From an uncultured Prevotellaceae bacterium (lineage in GTDB: Bacteria > Bacteroidota > Bacteroidia > Bacteroidales > Bacteroidaceae): a DNA stretch of 64,000 nt. The stretch spans positions 46,135-110,134 of the forward strand of contig CASFNA010000007.1 in NCBI GenBank assembly GCA_949295905.1, read 5' to 3'. Of this stretch, positions 1-8,331 are shown in pieces; the first letter of the stretch is position 1, and every line of letters starts with the position of its first letter. Under the pieces are notes generated by a model, which saw only the letters and a program-made list of their open reading frames with translations, was not told where the DNA came from and ran no database searches. The translations under genes were made by a program, and so were the position numbers.

Positions 1-21
1 CACCGTATCAACTTTTTGCAG

Positions 22-29
22 TACCTTTG
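22..29 (+). promoter_or_regulatory. -7 promoter box (TACCTTTG) for the MATE gene
   Basis: TACCTTTG matches the Bacteroidetes -7 consensus TAnnTTTG and lies 22 nt before the ATG at 52. The matching -33 box would fall before the window edge, so only half of the promoter is visible. Confidence 0.6.
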
Positions 30-51
30 CACACGATAAAGCAAGATTTTT

Positions 52-1413
52 ATGGATAACAGACAGGCAACACTTGAACTCGGGACGAAGCCTATAGGCA
101 AACTGCTGGCCCAATACGCCTTGCCGGCCATCATAGCGATGACGGCCTCTTCGCTGTACAACATGATTGACAGCATCTTCATCGGACAAGGCGTAGGCGC
201 GCTGGCAATATCAGGCTTGGCCATAACGTTCCCGCTTATGAACCTATCGGCGGCCTTCGGAGCCGCCGTCGGCATCGGTTCTTCGACGTGCATTTCAGTG
301 AAATTAGGGCAGAAAGACTACAAGATGGCCGAACACATATTCGGCAACAGCTTCACGCTCAACTTGGTGGTGGGCGTGGCCTTCGGACTGATAACGCTGC
401 TCTTCCTCGACCCGATACTCTATTTCTTCGGCGCGAGCGAGAACACCATACCCTACGCACGCGACTACATGCTGGTAATCCTGGCCGGCAACGTGGTGTC
501 GCAGACGTTCCTCGGCATGAACGCGGTGCTCCGCGCGGCCAGCAAACCCAAGCAGGCAATGGCCGCGACAATACTCACCGTCATACTCAACATAGTGCTC
601 GCGCCCATCTTCATATGGCCGCTGGGCATGGGCATCATGGGTGCCGCTCTGGCAACCATCCTCTCGCAGCTCGTAGCCCTGCTGTGGCAAATAAAGCTGT
701 TCAGCAACCAACAGGAAATCCTCCACTTCCAACGGGGCATATACAAGCTGAAAAGCTCAATAGTCAAGAACATCACGAGCATAGGCATGTCGCCCTTCGC
801 GATGAACGTGTGCGCCTGCGTGGTGGTGATATTCATCAACGCCGGACTGTCACACTACGGCGGCGACCTTGCCGTAGGTGCCTACGGCATAGCCAGCAAG
901 GTGTCGTTCATCTTCGTAATGGTGACAATCGGACTCAACCAAGGCATGCTCCCCATAGCCGGTTACAACTACGGCGCGCAAAGGTTCGACCGCCTCATGC
1001 GCGTGTTAAAGCTCGCGATGATAACCGCCACGGTTATCACGACCACGGGCTTCGCCATCGCCGAGTTCTTTCCTTACCAGTGCGCACGCCTCTTTACAAC
1101 AGACTCCACCCTTATAGACCTTTCGGTCGAGGGTATAAGGATACACATGCTGGCTTTCCCGATAGTGGGATGCCAAATGGTAATCACCAACTTCTTCCAG
1201 TGCATCGGCAAAGCCAAAATCAGCATTTTCCTGTCGCTATCGCGCCAGATGCTGTTCCTGCTTCCGCTGCTCGTAGTGCTTCCGCCCATCATGAAGGTTG
1301 ACGGCGTGTGGACGGCAATGCCGGTTTCCGACTCCGTCGCCGCCATTGTGGCCTTCTACATGATGGCGAAGTACATGAGGAAGTTTAAAAGGCAAATGAA
1401 TATGGGGGCATAA
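52..1413 (+). CDS. MATE family efflux transporter
   Basis: A 453-residue polytopic inner-membrane protein of the MatE family (multidrug and toxin extrusion), which exchanges Na+ or H+ for organic cations or drugs. About twelve hydrophobic segments are visible, arranged as two homologous halves. The N-terminal stretch around residues 24-50 (LPAIIAMTASSLYNMIDSIF) is the typical first helix of the family. Length is normal. The start is the ATG 22 nt after a -7 box. The stop codon is followed directly by an inverted repeat of GGTTATACGG words (1411-1495). Substrate cannot be inferred. A second MATE gene of the same size class lies at 30411-31835 on the other strand. Confidence 0.93.
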   Translation: MDNRQATLELGTKPIGKLLAQYALPAIIAMTASSLYNMIDSIFIGQGVGALAISGLAITFPLMNLSAAFGAAVGIGSSTCISVKLGQKDYKMAEHIFGNSFTLNLVVGVAFGLITLLFLDPILYFFGASENTIPYARDYMLVILAGNVVSQTFLGMNAVLRAASKPKQAMAATILTVILNIVLAPIFIWPLGMGIMGAALATILSQLVALLWQIKLFSNQQEILHFQRGIYKLKSSIVKNITSIGMSPFAMNVCACVVVIFINAGLSHYGGDLAVGAYGIASKVSFIFVMVTIGLNQGMLPIAGYNYGAQRFDRLMRVLKLAMITATVITTTGFAIAEFFPYQCARLFTTDSTLIDLSVEGIRIHMLAFPIVGCQMVITNFFQCIGKAKISIFLSLSRQMLFLLPLLVVLPPIMKVDGVWTAMPVSDSVAAIVAFYMMAKYMRKFKRQMNMGA

Positions 1414-1495
1414 GGTTATACGGTTATAAGGTCGTACGGTTGCAGACAAATACCGTAATACATTATAACCGCACAACCGTAAAACCGTAAAAACA
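1411..1495. repeat. Word-type inverted repeat W1 (GGTTATACGG words)
   Basis: The left arm holds repeated GGTTATA/CGGTTATAAGG words. The right arm holds their reverse complement (TATAACC, ACCGTAAAACCGT). A short spacer separates them. The repeat begins at the stop codon of the MATE gene. Same word class as W2. Confidence 0.8.
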
Positions 1496-1502
1496 AACCG
1501 CT

Positions 1503-2132
1503 ATGGACGACAAAAAGATAATAATCAACGTAGGAAGGCAGCTGGGCAGCGGCGGACTAATCATCGCCAAGATGCTGGCCAAGGACTTCGGGTGCAACTT
1601 CTACGACCGCGAATTGCTTAATCTCGCCGCCAAGGAAAGCGGCTTCAGCGAGAAGTTCTTTGAACAGAACGACGAGAAGAAAGGCTTTTTCCGCTCGTTG
1701 TTCCACATGCACGCACCCTTCGTGTCTGACAACAACTTCTATAACAACAAGCTTTCGCAGGAAAGCTTATTCCAGTTCCAGAGCGATGCCATACGCAAGG
1801 CGGCGTCGGAACACTCGTGCGTATTCGTGGGCCGTTGCGCCGACTACGTGCTGCGCGACTTCAAGAACACCGTAAGCGTGTTCATAACGGCCGACATGGA
1901 CGAGCGCATCAGCCGCGTATGCAAACGCCACAACTGCACGGAAGACGAGGCGAAGAAAATCATCGAGAGCAAGGAATCCACCCGTTCGTCTTACTACAAC
2001 TACTACACCGGCAAGGAATGGGGGCACAGCAAGTCTTACGACCTTTGCATAAACTCCAGCATTCTGGGCATGGAAGGTACGGAAGAGTTCATAAAAGAGT
2101 TTATAAAGAGGAAACTTAATGTGGGGTTATAA
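1503..2132 (+). CDS. Cytidylate kinase-like family protein
   Basis: A 209-residue cytosolic protein resembling the cytidylate-kinase-like family (Cytidylate_kin2) common in Bacteroidetes and Firmicutes. The N-terminus (IINVGRQLGSGG) takes the place of the P-loop, followed by FYDRELLNLAAKESG. The central VFVGRCADYVL and SVFITADMDERISR segments are typical of the family. The Walker A is atypical compared with the true Cmk at 25152, so this is probably a nucleotide-binding paralogue whose reaction is unknown. Its last residues and stop (NVGL, TAA) fall inside repeat W2. It sits in a co-directional series with the MATE and phosphoesterase genes, separated by repeat-filled spacers. Confidence 0.8.
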   Translation: MDDKKIIINVGRQLGSGGLIIAKMLAKDFGCNFYDRELLNLAAKESGFSEKFFEQNDEKKGFFRSLFHMHAPFVSDNNFYNNKLSQESLFQFQSDAIRKAASEHSCVFVGRCADYVLRDFKNTVSVFITADMDERISRVCKRHNCTEDEAKKIIESKESTRSSYYNYYTGKEWGHSKSYDLCINSSILGMEGTEEFIKEFIKRKLNVGL

Positions 2133-2206
2133 GGTTTTAAGGTCATGCGGTTATACGGTCGCAATACCGTAAAACCGTATGACCCCATAACCGTAAAACC
2201 TCATAC
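2124..2206. repeat. Word-type inverted repeat W2 (GGTTATACGG words)
   Basis: Left arm: GGTCATGCGGTTATACGGT preceded by GGTTATAAGG words. Right arm: ACCGTAAAACCGTATGACC and further ACCGTAAAACC words. The stop codon at 2130-2132 is inside the left arm, and the right arm ends 4 nt before the next ATG (2211). Confidence 0.85.
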
Positions 2207-2210
2207 CGAC

Positions 2211-2729
2211 ATGAAGAAAATCGGCATAATCAGCGACACCCACTCCTATTGGGACGACAAATACCTGCATTACTTCGAGCCGTGCGACGAGATTTGGCAC
2301 GCCGGGGACATCGGTTCGATGGAAGTTGCGGAGCGTCTGGCGGAGTTCCGCATGTTCCGTGCCGTCTGCGGAAACTGCGATGGAGGCGACCTGCGGCGCA
2401 TGTTCCCCGAAAAACTAAGGTGGAAATGCGAAGATGCCGACGTGCTGATGAAGCACATCGGAGGCTATCCCGGCAACTACGACGCCAGCATACGCGCCTC
2501 AATCTACGCTTGTCCGCCCCGGCTTTTCATCTCCGGACACTCGCACATACTGAAAGTGAAGTACGACAAGACGCTCAACCTGCTCCACATAAACCCCGGA
2601 GCGGCCGGCCTGCAAGGATGGCACAGGGAGCGGACAATCGTCCGCCTGACCGTGGACGGCAACGAGTTCAAAGACCTCGAAGTCGTTACGCTCAACAACC
2701 CGAGGCGCTACGACGACACAATTTTTTAG
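2211..2729 (+). CDS. YfcE/MJ0936-type metallophosphoesterase
   Basis: A 172-residue calcineurin-like phosphodiesterase of the YfcE group, a small cytosolic metal-dependent phosphoesterase. All the metal-binding blocks are visible: GIISDTHSYWDD (D-x-H), HAGDIGS (G-D), CGNCDG (G-N-x-D) and the C-terminal SGHSH. Start: an in-frame extension reaches 2145, but it would be made wholly of repeat W2, so I chose the ATG at 2211 (MKKIGIISDTHS), which matches the family N-terminus. The physiological substrate is unknown. rfbB follows 47 nt downstream. Confidence 0.88.
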   Translation: MKKIGIISDTHSYWDDKYLHYFEPCDEIWHAGDIGSMEVAERLAEFRMFRAVCGNCDGGDLRRMFPEKLRWKCEDADVLMKHIGGYPGNYDASIRASIYACPPRLFISGHSHILKVKYDKTLNLLHINPGAAGLQGWHRERTIVRLTVDGNEFKDLEVVTLNNPRRYDDTIF

Positions 2730-2776
2730 GCAATCCAACGTTGTATATATCGAAAAACCATTTAAACGCCAACAAA

Positions 2777-3925
2777 ATGAAGACTTATTTAGTAACAGGC
2801 GCTGCCGGATTTATCGGCTCCAACTTCATCAAATACCTTCTTTACAAGAAGTATAGGGATGAAGACATCAAGGTAATAGTGCTCGACCTGCTTACATATG
2901 CAGGCAACTACGGCACAATAAAGGACGACATCGACGGCAAGAGGTGCGTTTTCGTACACGGAGACATACGCGACCGCGAACTGGCCGACCGCCTTTTTGC
3001 CGAGAACGACATAGACTATGTGGTGAACTTCGCCGCCGAAAGCCACGTAGACCGCAGCATAGAGACCCCCCAGCTGTTCCTTGAGACCAACATACTTGGC
3101 ACTCAAAACCTGCTCGATGCAGCTCGCCGGGCGTGGGTTACAGGCAAGGACGCAACGGGTTATCCCGTCTGGAAAGAGGGCAAACGCTTCCACCAAGTGA
3201 GCACCGACGAAGTGTACGGCTCGCTCGGAGCGGAAGGTTACTTCACCGAAGACACCCCGTTGTGCCCACACAGCCCGTACAGCGCGTCGAAAACAAGTGC
3301 CGACATGATTGTGAAAGCATATCACGACACCTACCACATGCCCGTTACCATCACGCGTTGCTCAAACAACTACGGCCCGTATCACTTCCCGGAGAAACTT
3401 ATTCCGCTGATTATAAACAACATACTCGAAGGCAAACAACTGCCAGTTTACGGCAAAGGCGACAACGTAAGGGACTGGCTTTATGTGGAAGACCACTGCA
3501 AAGCTATCGACCTTGTGGTACGTGAAGGACGCGACGGAGAGGTGTACAACGTAGGCGGACACAACGAGATGAAGAACATCGACATTGTAAAGCTCACCAT
3601 AAAGACCATACACGACATGATGGCCGAGGACAAGAGCCTGCGCAACATACTGAAAAAACAGGTAAAAGACGCCAACGGCGACATTGACATAAGCTGGATT
3701 AACGACAGCCTCATCACGTTCGTCACCGACCGCCTCGGCCACGACCAGCGTTATGCCATCGACCCGACGAAAATCAAGAACGAGCTTGGCTGGTATCCTG
3801 AAACCATGTTCGCCGACGGCATCGTCAAGACAATACGCTGGAACTTGGAGCACCAGGACTGGGTGAACGAGGTTACCAGCGGCGATTACCAGAAGTATTA
3901 CGAGCAGATGTACGGCAATCGGTAA
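2777..3925 (+). CDS. rfbB: dTDP-glucose 4,6-dehydratase
   Basis: A 382-residue extended short-chain dehydrogenase that converts dTDP-D-glucose to dTDP-4-keto-6-deoxyglucose, the entry step to dTDP-deoxy sugars for surface polysaccharide. Visible motifs are the NAD-binding GAAGFIGSNF at residues 8-17, STDEVYG with the catalytic Thr-Asp-Glu, and the YSASK tyrosine/lysine pair. Slightly longer than the usual ~350 residues, with extra sequence near residues 280-300. The start is the ATG at 2777; the open frame continues upstream, but that part overlaps the phosphoesterase gene and is non-homologous. Its product is the substrate expected for the ketoisomerase/aminotransferase set at 17.7-20.3 kb. 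Confidence 0.93.
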   Translation: MKTYLVTGAAGFIGSNFIKYLLYKKYRDEDIKVIVLDLLTYAGNYGTIKDDIDGKRCVFVHGDIRDRELADRLFAENDIDYVVNFAAESHVDRSIETPQLFLETNILGTQNLLDAARRAWVTGKDATGYPVWKEGKRFHQVSTDEVYGSLGAEGYFTEDTPLCPHSPYSASKTSADMIVKAYHDTYHMPVTITRCSNNYGPYHFPEKLIPLIINNILEGKQLPVYGKGDNVRDWLYVEDHCKAIDLVVREGRDGEVYNVGGHNEMKNIDIVKLTIKTIHDMMAEDKSLRNILKKQVKDANGDIDISWINDSLITFVTDRLGHDQRYAIDPTKIKNELGWYPETMFADGIVKTIRWNLEHQDWVNEVTSGDYQKYYEQMYGNR

Positions 3926-3933
3926 CTTTTTTA

Positions 3934-4014
3934 GTGGACAAGTGACAAGTAAACGAGCAGACAAGGACATTCGCCTTGCCATTTATGGCTTGTTTGCTTG
4001 TCACTTGTCAACTC
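3934..4014. repeat. Word-type inverted repeat W3 (GACAAGT words)
   Basis: Left arm TGGACAAGTGACAAGT...GAGCAGACAAGG; right arm CTTGTTTGCTTGTCACTTGTCAACTCG, around an ATTCGCCTTGCCATTTATGG centre. Same word class as the copies inside the TonB-receptor gene (39.2 kb), inside the ferredoxin gene (46.3 kb) and at 48.2 kb. Confidence 0.85.
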
Positions 4015-4027
4015 GTATCTTAATAAA

Positions 4028-4327
4028 ATGGACGCACTATCCGAAGAACTCCAAGACTTCCTCATACGCCTCGGCAAGGAACCGCAGTGCGTAAGCGAGA
4101 AGGTGGAACACTACATAAAGCACATCATGCACCTTGTCTACGCCGACGACGAAGACATGCTTCAGCAGTATTACGGGCTGTTCGGCAACGACGTGAAGCC
4201 GCTTGAAGACATCGCAAAGGAACGCCACGTAAGCAACGAGACAATGCTGAAAATAATCGAAGCCAACCTCCGTAAGATGGCGGTTTCGCCCGAATGGCAG
4301 ATGGTGAAACAATTAATCGACAGATAA
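4028..4327 (+). CDS. Small conserved hypothetical protein, HTH-like C-terminus
   Basis: A 99-residue acidic soluble protein. The C-terminal third (residues ~63-95: DIAKERHVSNETMLKIIEAN followed by LRKMAVSPEW) looks like a helix-turn-helix resembling sigma-70 region 4, but I cannot assign it to a family with confidence. I chose the ATG at 4028; an upstream TTG would place repeat W3 in the coding sequence. It ends 3 nt before purT and is probably co-transcribed with it. Function unknown. Confidence 0.7.
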   Translation: MDALSEELQDFLIRLGKEPQCVSEKVEHYIKHIMHLVYADDEDMLQQYYGLFGNDVKPLEDIAKERHVSNETMLKIIEANLRKMAVSPEWQMVKQLIDR

Positions 4328-4330
4328 AAG

Positions 4331-5488
4331 ATGAAGAAAATACTATTGTTAGGCTCGGGAGAACTGGGCAAGGAGTTTGTAATCGCCGCCAAGAGGGCCG
4401 GCCAGTACGTTGTAGCCTGCGACCGTTACGCCAACGCTCCGGCAATGCAGGTGGCCGACGAGTGCGAAGTTTTCAACATGCTTGACGGCGACGCGCTCGA
4501 CAAAGTAGTTGAGAAACACCGGCCGGACATCATCGTCCCGGAGATAGAAGCCATCCGCACGGAACGCCTCTTCGGCTTCGAGGAGCAGGGAATACAGGTT
4601 GTTCCCAGCGCGAGGGCGGTCAACTTCACAATGAACCGCAAGGCAATACGCGACCTGGCGGCCAAGGAACTCGGCCTGAAAACGGCCAAATACTTCTACG
4701 CCAAGACGCTTGACGAACTGAAAGAGCACTCCAAGGAAATAGGTTTCCCATGCGTAATAAAGCCTCTCATGTCGTCATCCGGCCACGGCCAGAGCGTCGT
4801 AAAGAGCGCGGACGAACTCGAAACGGCGTTCAACGCGGCGATGGAAGGCAGCCGAGGCGACGTCAAAGAAATCATAATAGAGGAGTTTATCCACTTCGAC
4901 AGCGAGTTTACCCTACTCACGGTGACGCAGAAGAACGGCCCCACACTGTTCTGTCCGCCCATCGGACACGTGCAGAAAGGCGGCGACTACCGCGAGAGCT
5001 GGCAGCCGTATGCCATCCCCGAGACCGACCTGAAGGAAGCCGAGCGCATGGCAGAGGCCGTGACTGGGGCGCTGACAGGTGCCGGAATATGGGGCGTGGA
5101 GTTCTTTTTGAGCAAGGACAAGGGTGTCATCTTCTCCGAACTTTCACCCCGTCCGCACGACACGGGCATGGTAACGCTCGGCCATACGCTCAACCTCAAC
5201 GAGTTTGAACTGCACTTCCGCGCCGTCATGGGGTTGCCAATCCCGGCCATACACCTTGAACACGCCGGGGCGAGCGCGGTCGTACTGGCTAAGGAAGAGG
5301 CCGACCATGAGCCGCAATACAACATGCTCGACGTGCTGAAAGAGGACTACACCCGCCTGCGCATATTCGGAAAGCAACAGCAACACGTAGGCCGCCGCAT
5401 GGGCGTTGTGCTCTGTTACGGCGACACCGACGCCGACACAACAGCCTTGAGGGACAAGGCCAAGAGGTTGGCTGCAACCGTATTATAA
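4331..5488 (+). CDS. purT: Formate-dependent phosphoribosylglycinamide formyltransferase
   Basis: A 385-residue ATP-grasp enzyme making formyl-GAR from GAR, formate and ATP (third step of purine synthesis, folate-independent). Visible: N-terminal [12 protein letters not shown], the [15 protein letters not shown] block, the ATP-grasp core [15 protein letters not shown], and the metal-binding [20 protein letters not shown] region. Full family length. It is probably translated with the 99-residue gene 3 nt upstream. The TAA stop lies at the border of inverted repeat W4, which separates it from the convergent acetyltransferase gene. Confidence 0.95.
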   Translation: MKKILLLGSGELGKEFVIAAKRAGQYVVACDRYANAPAMQVADECEVFNMLDGDALDKVVEKHRPDIIVPEIEAIRTERLFGFEEQGIQVVPSARAVNFTMNRKAIRDLAAKELGLKTAKYFYAKTLDELKEHSKEIGFPCVIKPLMSSSGHGQSVVKSADELETAFNAAMEGSRGDVKEIIIEEFIHFDSEFTLLTVTQKNGPTLFCPPIGHVQKGGDYRESWQPYAIPETDLKEAERMAEAVTGALTGAGIWGVEFFLSKDKGVIFSELSPRPHDTGMVTLGHTLNLNEFELHFRAVMGLPIPAIHLEHAGASAVVLAKEEADHEPQYNMLDVLKEDYTRLRIFGKQQQHVGRRMGVVLCYGDTDADTTALRDKAKRLAATVL

Positions 5489-5573
5489 CGGTAAAAAGGT
5501 AAAAAAGTAAAAAGGTAAAACCTGTCACGCGCAGACGTTTTACATTTTTACTTTTTTACCCTTTTACCGTTAT
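5485..5573. repeat. Word-type inverted repeat W4 (GGTAAAAAAGTAAAA words)
   Basis: Left arm: ACGGTAAAAAGG followed by TAAAAAAGTAAAAAGG words. Right arm: TTTTTACTTTTTTACCC and TTTTACCGT, with a CCTGTCACGCGCAGACG centre. It sits between convergent purT and the acetyltransferase and could act as a bidirectional terminator. The same words recur at 43.3 kb (W12) and 47.2 kb (W15). Confidence 0.85.
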
Positions 5574-5575
5574 AC

Positions 5576-6154
5576 CTACAATTTCTTCACTTCTATCTTT
5601 TTAATGAACTTCGCCGGGTTGCCACCTACAACCGTCATTGGCGGCACGTCGTGAGTTACCACGCTGTTTGCGCCTACGATTGAGCCGTAGCCTATACGCA
5701 CTCCGGGCAGCACGGTCGCGCCGATGCCTATCCAGACCTTGTCCTCTATGACGATGGGACGGCCGTATGTGGCACTGCGGTTGTCGGGGTCGGGGTCAGG
5801 GTCGTGGTTGATGGTTATGAGGTTCACCTTCGGTGCAATAAATACGCCGTCGCCGAGGGTTATGCCGCCGCGGTCGAAGAACGTGCAGCCCTGCTGTATC
5901 CAGCAATTCTTACCGAACGTGATGTTCTTGCCGTAATCAACATAGAACGGCGGCAGCACCGTTGTTGACGGGTCGAGCTTCTTGCCAGTAATGCGCTCCA
6001 TGTATTCGTGCACCTCCTCGGGCGTATGGTAGCCCGTATTAAGCTCGTAAGCTACTTTCATCGTGTCGAAAATCGCGCCGATGAGCTTGTCGTAACCAGG
6101 TTCGTCGGGCGATACCATTGCTCCCGAAAGGTCTTTTGCGAAAATGTCTTCCAT
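5576..6154 (-). CDS. Maltose/galactoside O-acetyltransferase-like protein (LacA/Maa family)
   Basis: A 192-residue left-handed beta-helix acetyltransferase that moves an acetyl group from acetyl-CoA to a sugar hydroxyl. The N-terminal Mac domain (residues ~5-65) is followed by hexapeptide repeats. Visible: NITFGKNCWIQQGCTFFDRG, the catalytic-histidine block LITINHDPDP, and the coil VWIGIGATVLPGVRIG with IVGANSVVTHDVPP. Length is normal for the family. A -7-like box (TACCTTTG on the minus strand, near 6200) lies upstream. The exact sugar cannot be told. Confidence 0.88.
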   Translation of the reverse strand: MEDIFAKDLSGAMVSPDEPGYDKLIGAIFDTMKVAYELNTGYHTPEEVHEYMERITGKKLDPSTTVLPPFYVDYGKNITFGKNCWIQQGCTFFDRGGITLGDGVFIAPKVNLITINHDPDPDPDNRSATYGRPIVIEDKVWIGIGATVLPGVRIGYGSIVGANSVVTHDVPPMTVVGGNPAKFIKKIEVKKL

Positions 6155-6269
6155 TGCGTTTAATCCTTATTTATAATATTACTTCCGAATTTTTTGCAAA
6201 GGTAAGACGAATTTCCGCAACGCGGCGTACCGCTATTACCTGCGGTTGTAAACATCTTACGGAATGTGC

Positions 6270-7133
6270 TTACTGGTTTTCAGGGTTGAAATTCTTGTCG
6301 TATGTCAGCAGGTAACGCGCCAGCTCTGGGTCGTTGAAGTCGGCCGCGAGCGGCTTGCCAGTGTCCAACCCACGTATGGCCTCGCGCTCGTCAGCTGTCA
6401 ATTCGAAGTCGTCTATCTCGCGGTTGCTCCTGATGCGCTCCGGCTTTGTAGACTGTGGAATTACTATTATGCCCTCATCCGTGAGGAATTTCAGGCACAC
6501 CTGGGCTATGTCCTTGCCGTGCACGGAGGCTATCTGCTGCAAAGTAGCGTTGCCGAAGAGGTTGTTCATGCCACGCGCCAGCGGGCTCCATGCCATTACC
6601 TTAGTGCCGTAAGCCTCGCAAAGTCGGCGCATACCGCGCTGCTGCGAAAACACGTGGGTCTCCAATTGCACCACGGCAGGCTTCACGTCCACGTTCTCCG
6701 CCAGGTCTACGAAGCGCGAGTCGTAGAAGTTGCTAAGGCCTATTGCCCTCACCTTGCCTGCCTTCAGGGCCGCCTCCATGGCACGGTAAGTGCCGTAGTA
6801 GTCGCCGAAGGGCTGGTGGATAAGCAGAAGGTCTACGTAGTCTGTGCGCAACTTGCGCAGCGACTCGTCGATGCTGCGCGCCGCGCGGTCATCGCCAGCG
6901 TTGGTGAGCCACACTTTCGTGGTGATGAAAAGCTCTCCGCGCGGCACTCCGCACTTGCTTATCGCACGGCCTACGCCCTCCTCGTTATAGTAGGCTTGCG
7001 CCGTGTCGATAGAGCGGTAGCCGGCGTTTATGGCCTCGGTTACGTAATGTTCGCATTCCTCCGGCTTGATTTGCCATACGCCGTAGCCCACCATGGGCAT
7101 CTCGACGCCGTTGTTCAGTGTCACTGTTTTCAT
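6270..7133 (-). CDS. Aldo/keto reductase (downstream paralogue)
   Basis: A 287-residue NADPH-dependent aldo/keto reductase of the AKR5-like bacterial group. The catalytic tetrad is visible: Asp and Tyr in SIDTAQAYYNEEGVG, Lys in FITTKVWL, His in LLLIHQPFGD. The C-terminal cofactor block (IVIPQSTKPERIRSN) is also present. Second gene of a two-gene operon: its ATG overlaps the stop of the upstream paralogue by one base. The two products are similar enough to be a tandem duplication. The carbonyl substrate is unknown. Confidence 0.92.
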   Translation of the reverse strand: MKTVTLNNGVEMPMVGYGVWQIKPEECEHYVTEAINAGYRSIDTAQAYYNEEGVGRAISKCGVPRGELFITTKVWLTNAGDDRAARSIDESLRKLRTDYVDLLLIHQPFGDYYGTYRAMEAALKAGKVRAIGLSNFYDSRFVDLAENVDVKPAVVQLETHVFSQQRGMRRLCEAYGTKVMAWSPLARGMNNLFGNATLQQIASVHGKDIAQVCLKFLTDEGIIVIPQSTKPERIRSNREIDDFELTADEREAIRGLDTGKPLAADFNDPELARYLLTYDKNFNPENQ

Positions 7134-7981
7134 TATCCGTGTATTTTATGGGTGCCTATATATCTTGTTGTTTGCAGGTCTTGGTCGTCATAGATGGGGC
7201 TCTTTCCCGTGTCTAAAACGGTCATGCGGCGCATCTCCTCGTCGTCAAGCGTGAAGTCGAAGATGTCAAGGTTCTCGGCCATGCGCGCCTTGCTTATGCT
7301 CTTGGGGATAACCACCACGCCACGCTGGTTGAGCCAACGGAGCATCACCTGCGCCGTGGTCTTGCCGTGGCGGCCGGCAATGGCCTTGACGGTAGGGTTG
7401 TTGAAGATGTCGCGCCTGCCCTCGGCGAAGGGTGCCCATGCCTCGTGCTGTATGCCCTCCTGCCGCATGAAGGCGTTGGCCTCGCGCTGTTGGAAGAGCG
7501 GGTTGGTCTCTATTTGGTTGACCATCGGCTTCACCTCGTTGTGCAGGAAGAGGTCTTGCAGGCGTTCGCTTGAGAAGCTCGTAACGCCTATCGCCCTGAT
7601 GCACCCCTCCTTGTACAGCCTCTCCACGGCGCGCCACGCGGCGTAGTAGTTGCCGTAAGGCTTGTGCAGCAGGTACAGGTCGAGGTAATCGAGACCGAGG
7701 TTCTTCATCGACAGGTCGAAGGCGCGCAGCGCGTCGTCATACTCATAGTCCTGCACCCACAGCTTTGTGGTGACAAACACCTGCTCGCGCTTCAGTCCGC
7801 TGCGGCGCAGGGCGTCGCCCACCTGCCGCTCGTTGAAATACGACGAAGCGGTGTCGAGCATGCGGTAGCCCACCTCCAATGCGTCGCTTACGCTACGCTC
7901 GGTGTCCTCCACGGGTATTTGGTACACCCCGAAGCCCACCGCCGGCATCATAACGCCGTTGTTAAGTCTTACTTCTTTCAT
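7133..7981 (-). CDS. Aldo/keto reductase (upstream paralogue)
   Basis: A 282-residue aldo/keto reductase. Tetrad residues are visible in MLDTASSYFNERQVG (Asp, Tyr), FVTTKLWV (Lys) and LYLLHKPYGN (His); the cofactor block is VVIPKSISKARMAEN. First gene of the pair, followed directly by the 6270-7133 paralogue. A -7-like box on the minus strand (reverse complement of CAAAGATA at 8007-8014) lies about 25 nt before the start. It is divergent from the AraC-type regulator at 8332, which is the obvious candidate regulator. Confidence 0.92.
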   Translation of the reverse strand: MKEVRLNNGVMMPAVGFGVYQIPVEDTERSVSDALEVGYRMLDTASSYFNERQVGDALRRSGLKREQVFVTTKLWVQDYEYDDALRAFDLSMKNLGLDYLDLYLLHKPYGNYYAAWRAVERLYKEGCIRAIGVTSFSSERLQDLFLHNEVKPMVNQIETNPLFQQREANAFMRQEGIQHEAWAPFAEGRRDIFNNPTVKAIAGRHGKTTAQVMLRWLNQRGVVVIPKSISKARMAENLDIFDFTLDDEEMRRMTVLDTGKSPIYDDQDLQTTRYIGTHKIHG

Positions 7982-8091
7982 ATTGCATGTCCTTTGGTTT
8001 CGTTTGCAAAGATACGCCTTGGAGCGGCAAAAGATGTTATGAAATTCGTGGAGACATTTTCACTTTTCGTGGATTTTTCACTATTTTTGCA

Positions 8092-8099
8092 CACGTTCT
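8092..8099 (+). promoter_or_regulatory. -7-like box (TATTTTTG) for the AraC-type regulator
   Basis: TATTTTTG fits TAnnTTTG. No good -33 box is seen. If used, the mRNA leader would be over 220 nt and would contain palindrome P1. Confidence 0.4.
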
Positions 8100-8148
8100 A
8101 TGGCCGATGGAATGGCTGACGACAAGCAGCCGCACAGCCGTTGACGGC

Positions 8149-8280
8149 AAAACGGCCGAAGAAAGACGGTCTTCAGCCGTGCCAAAGACCGTCTTTAGCA
8201 CGGTCAAAGACGGCATTTGGCGGCCTCATTGGCGGTCTTTTGCAAAACGAATTGCAACATACTGATTGTCAATAAGTTAT
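8149..8280. repeat. AAAGGCCGTCTTT palindrome P1 (diverged)
   Basis: Contains AAAGACGGTCTTCAG, CCAAAGACCGTCTTTAG, CAAAGACGGCATTTGG and GGCGGTCTTTTGC, followed by the family flank TTGCAACATACTGATTGTCA. It lies in the divergent spacer upstream of the AraC-type gene. Confidence 0.8.
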
Positions 8281-8331
8281 ATTACACCCGACAAAGCACG
8301 GCAAACGGGCATTTATTTCAACCGAAAAAGC

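Noticed and set aside
1503-2132. Calling the first kinase-like gene cmk
   Set aside because: Its P-loop is atypical (VGRQLGSGG) and a canonical cmk is present at 25152-25844.
2249-2776. Open frame continuing upstream of rfbB
   Set aside because: It overlaps the phosphoesterase in another frame, and the encoded Arg-rich sequence has no family features. rfbB starts at 2777.
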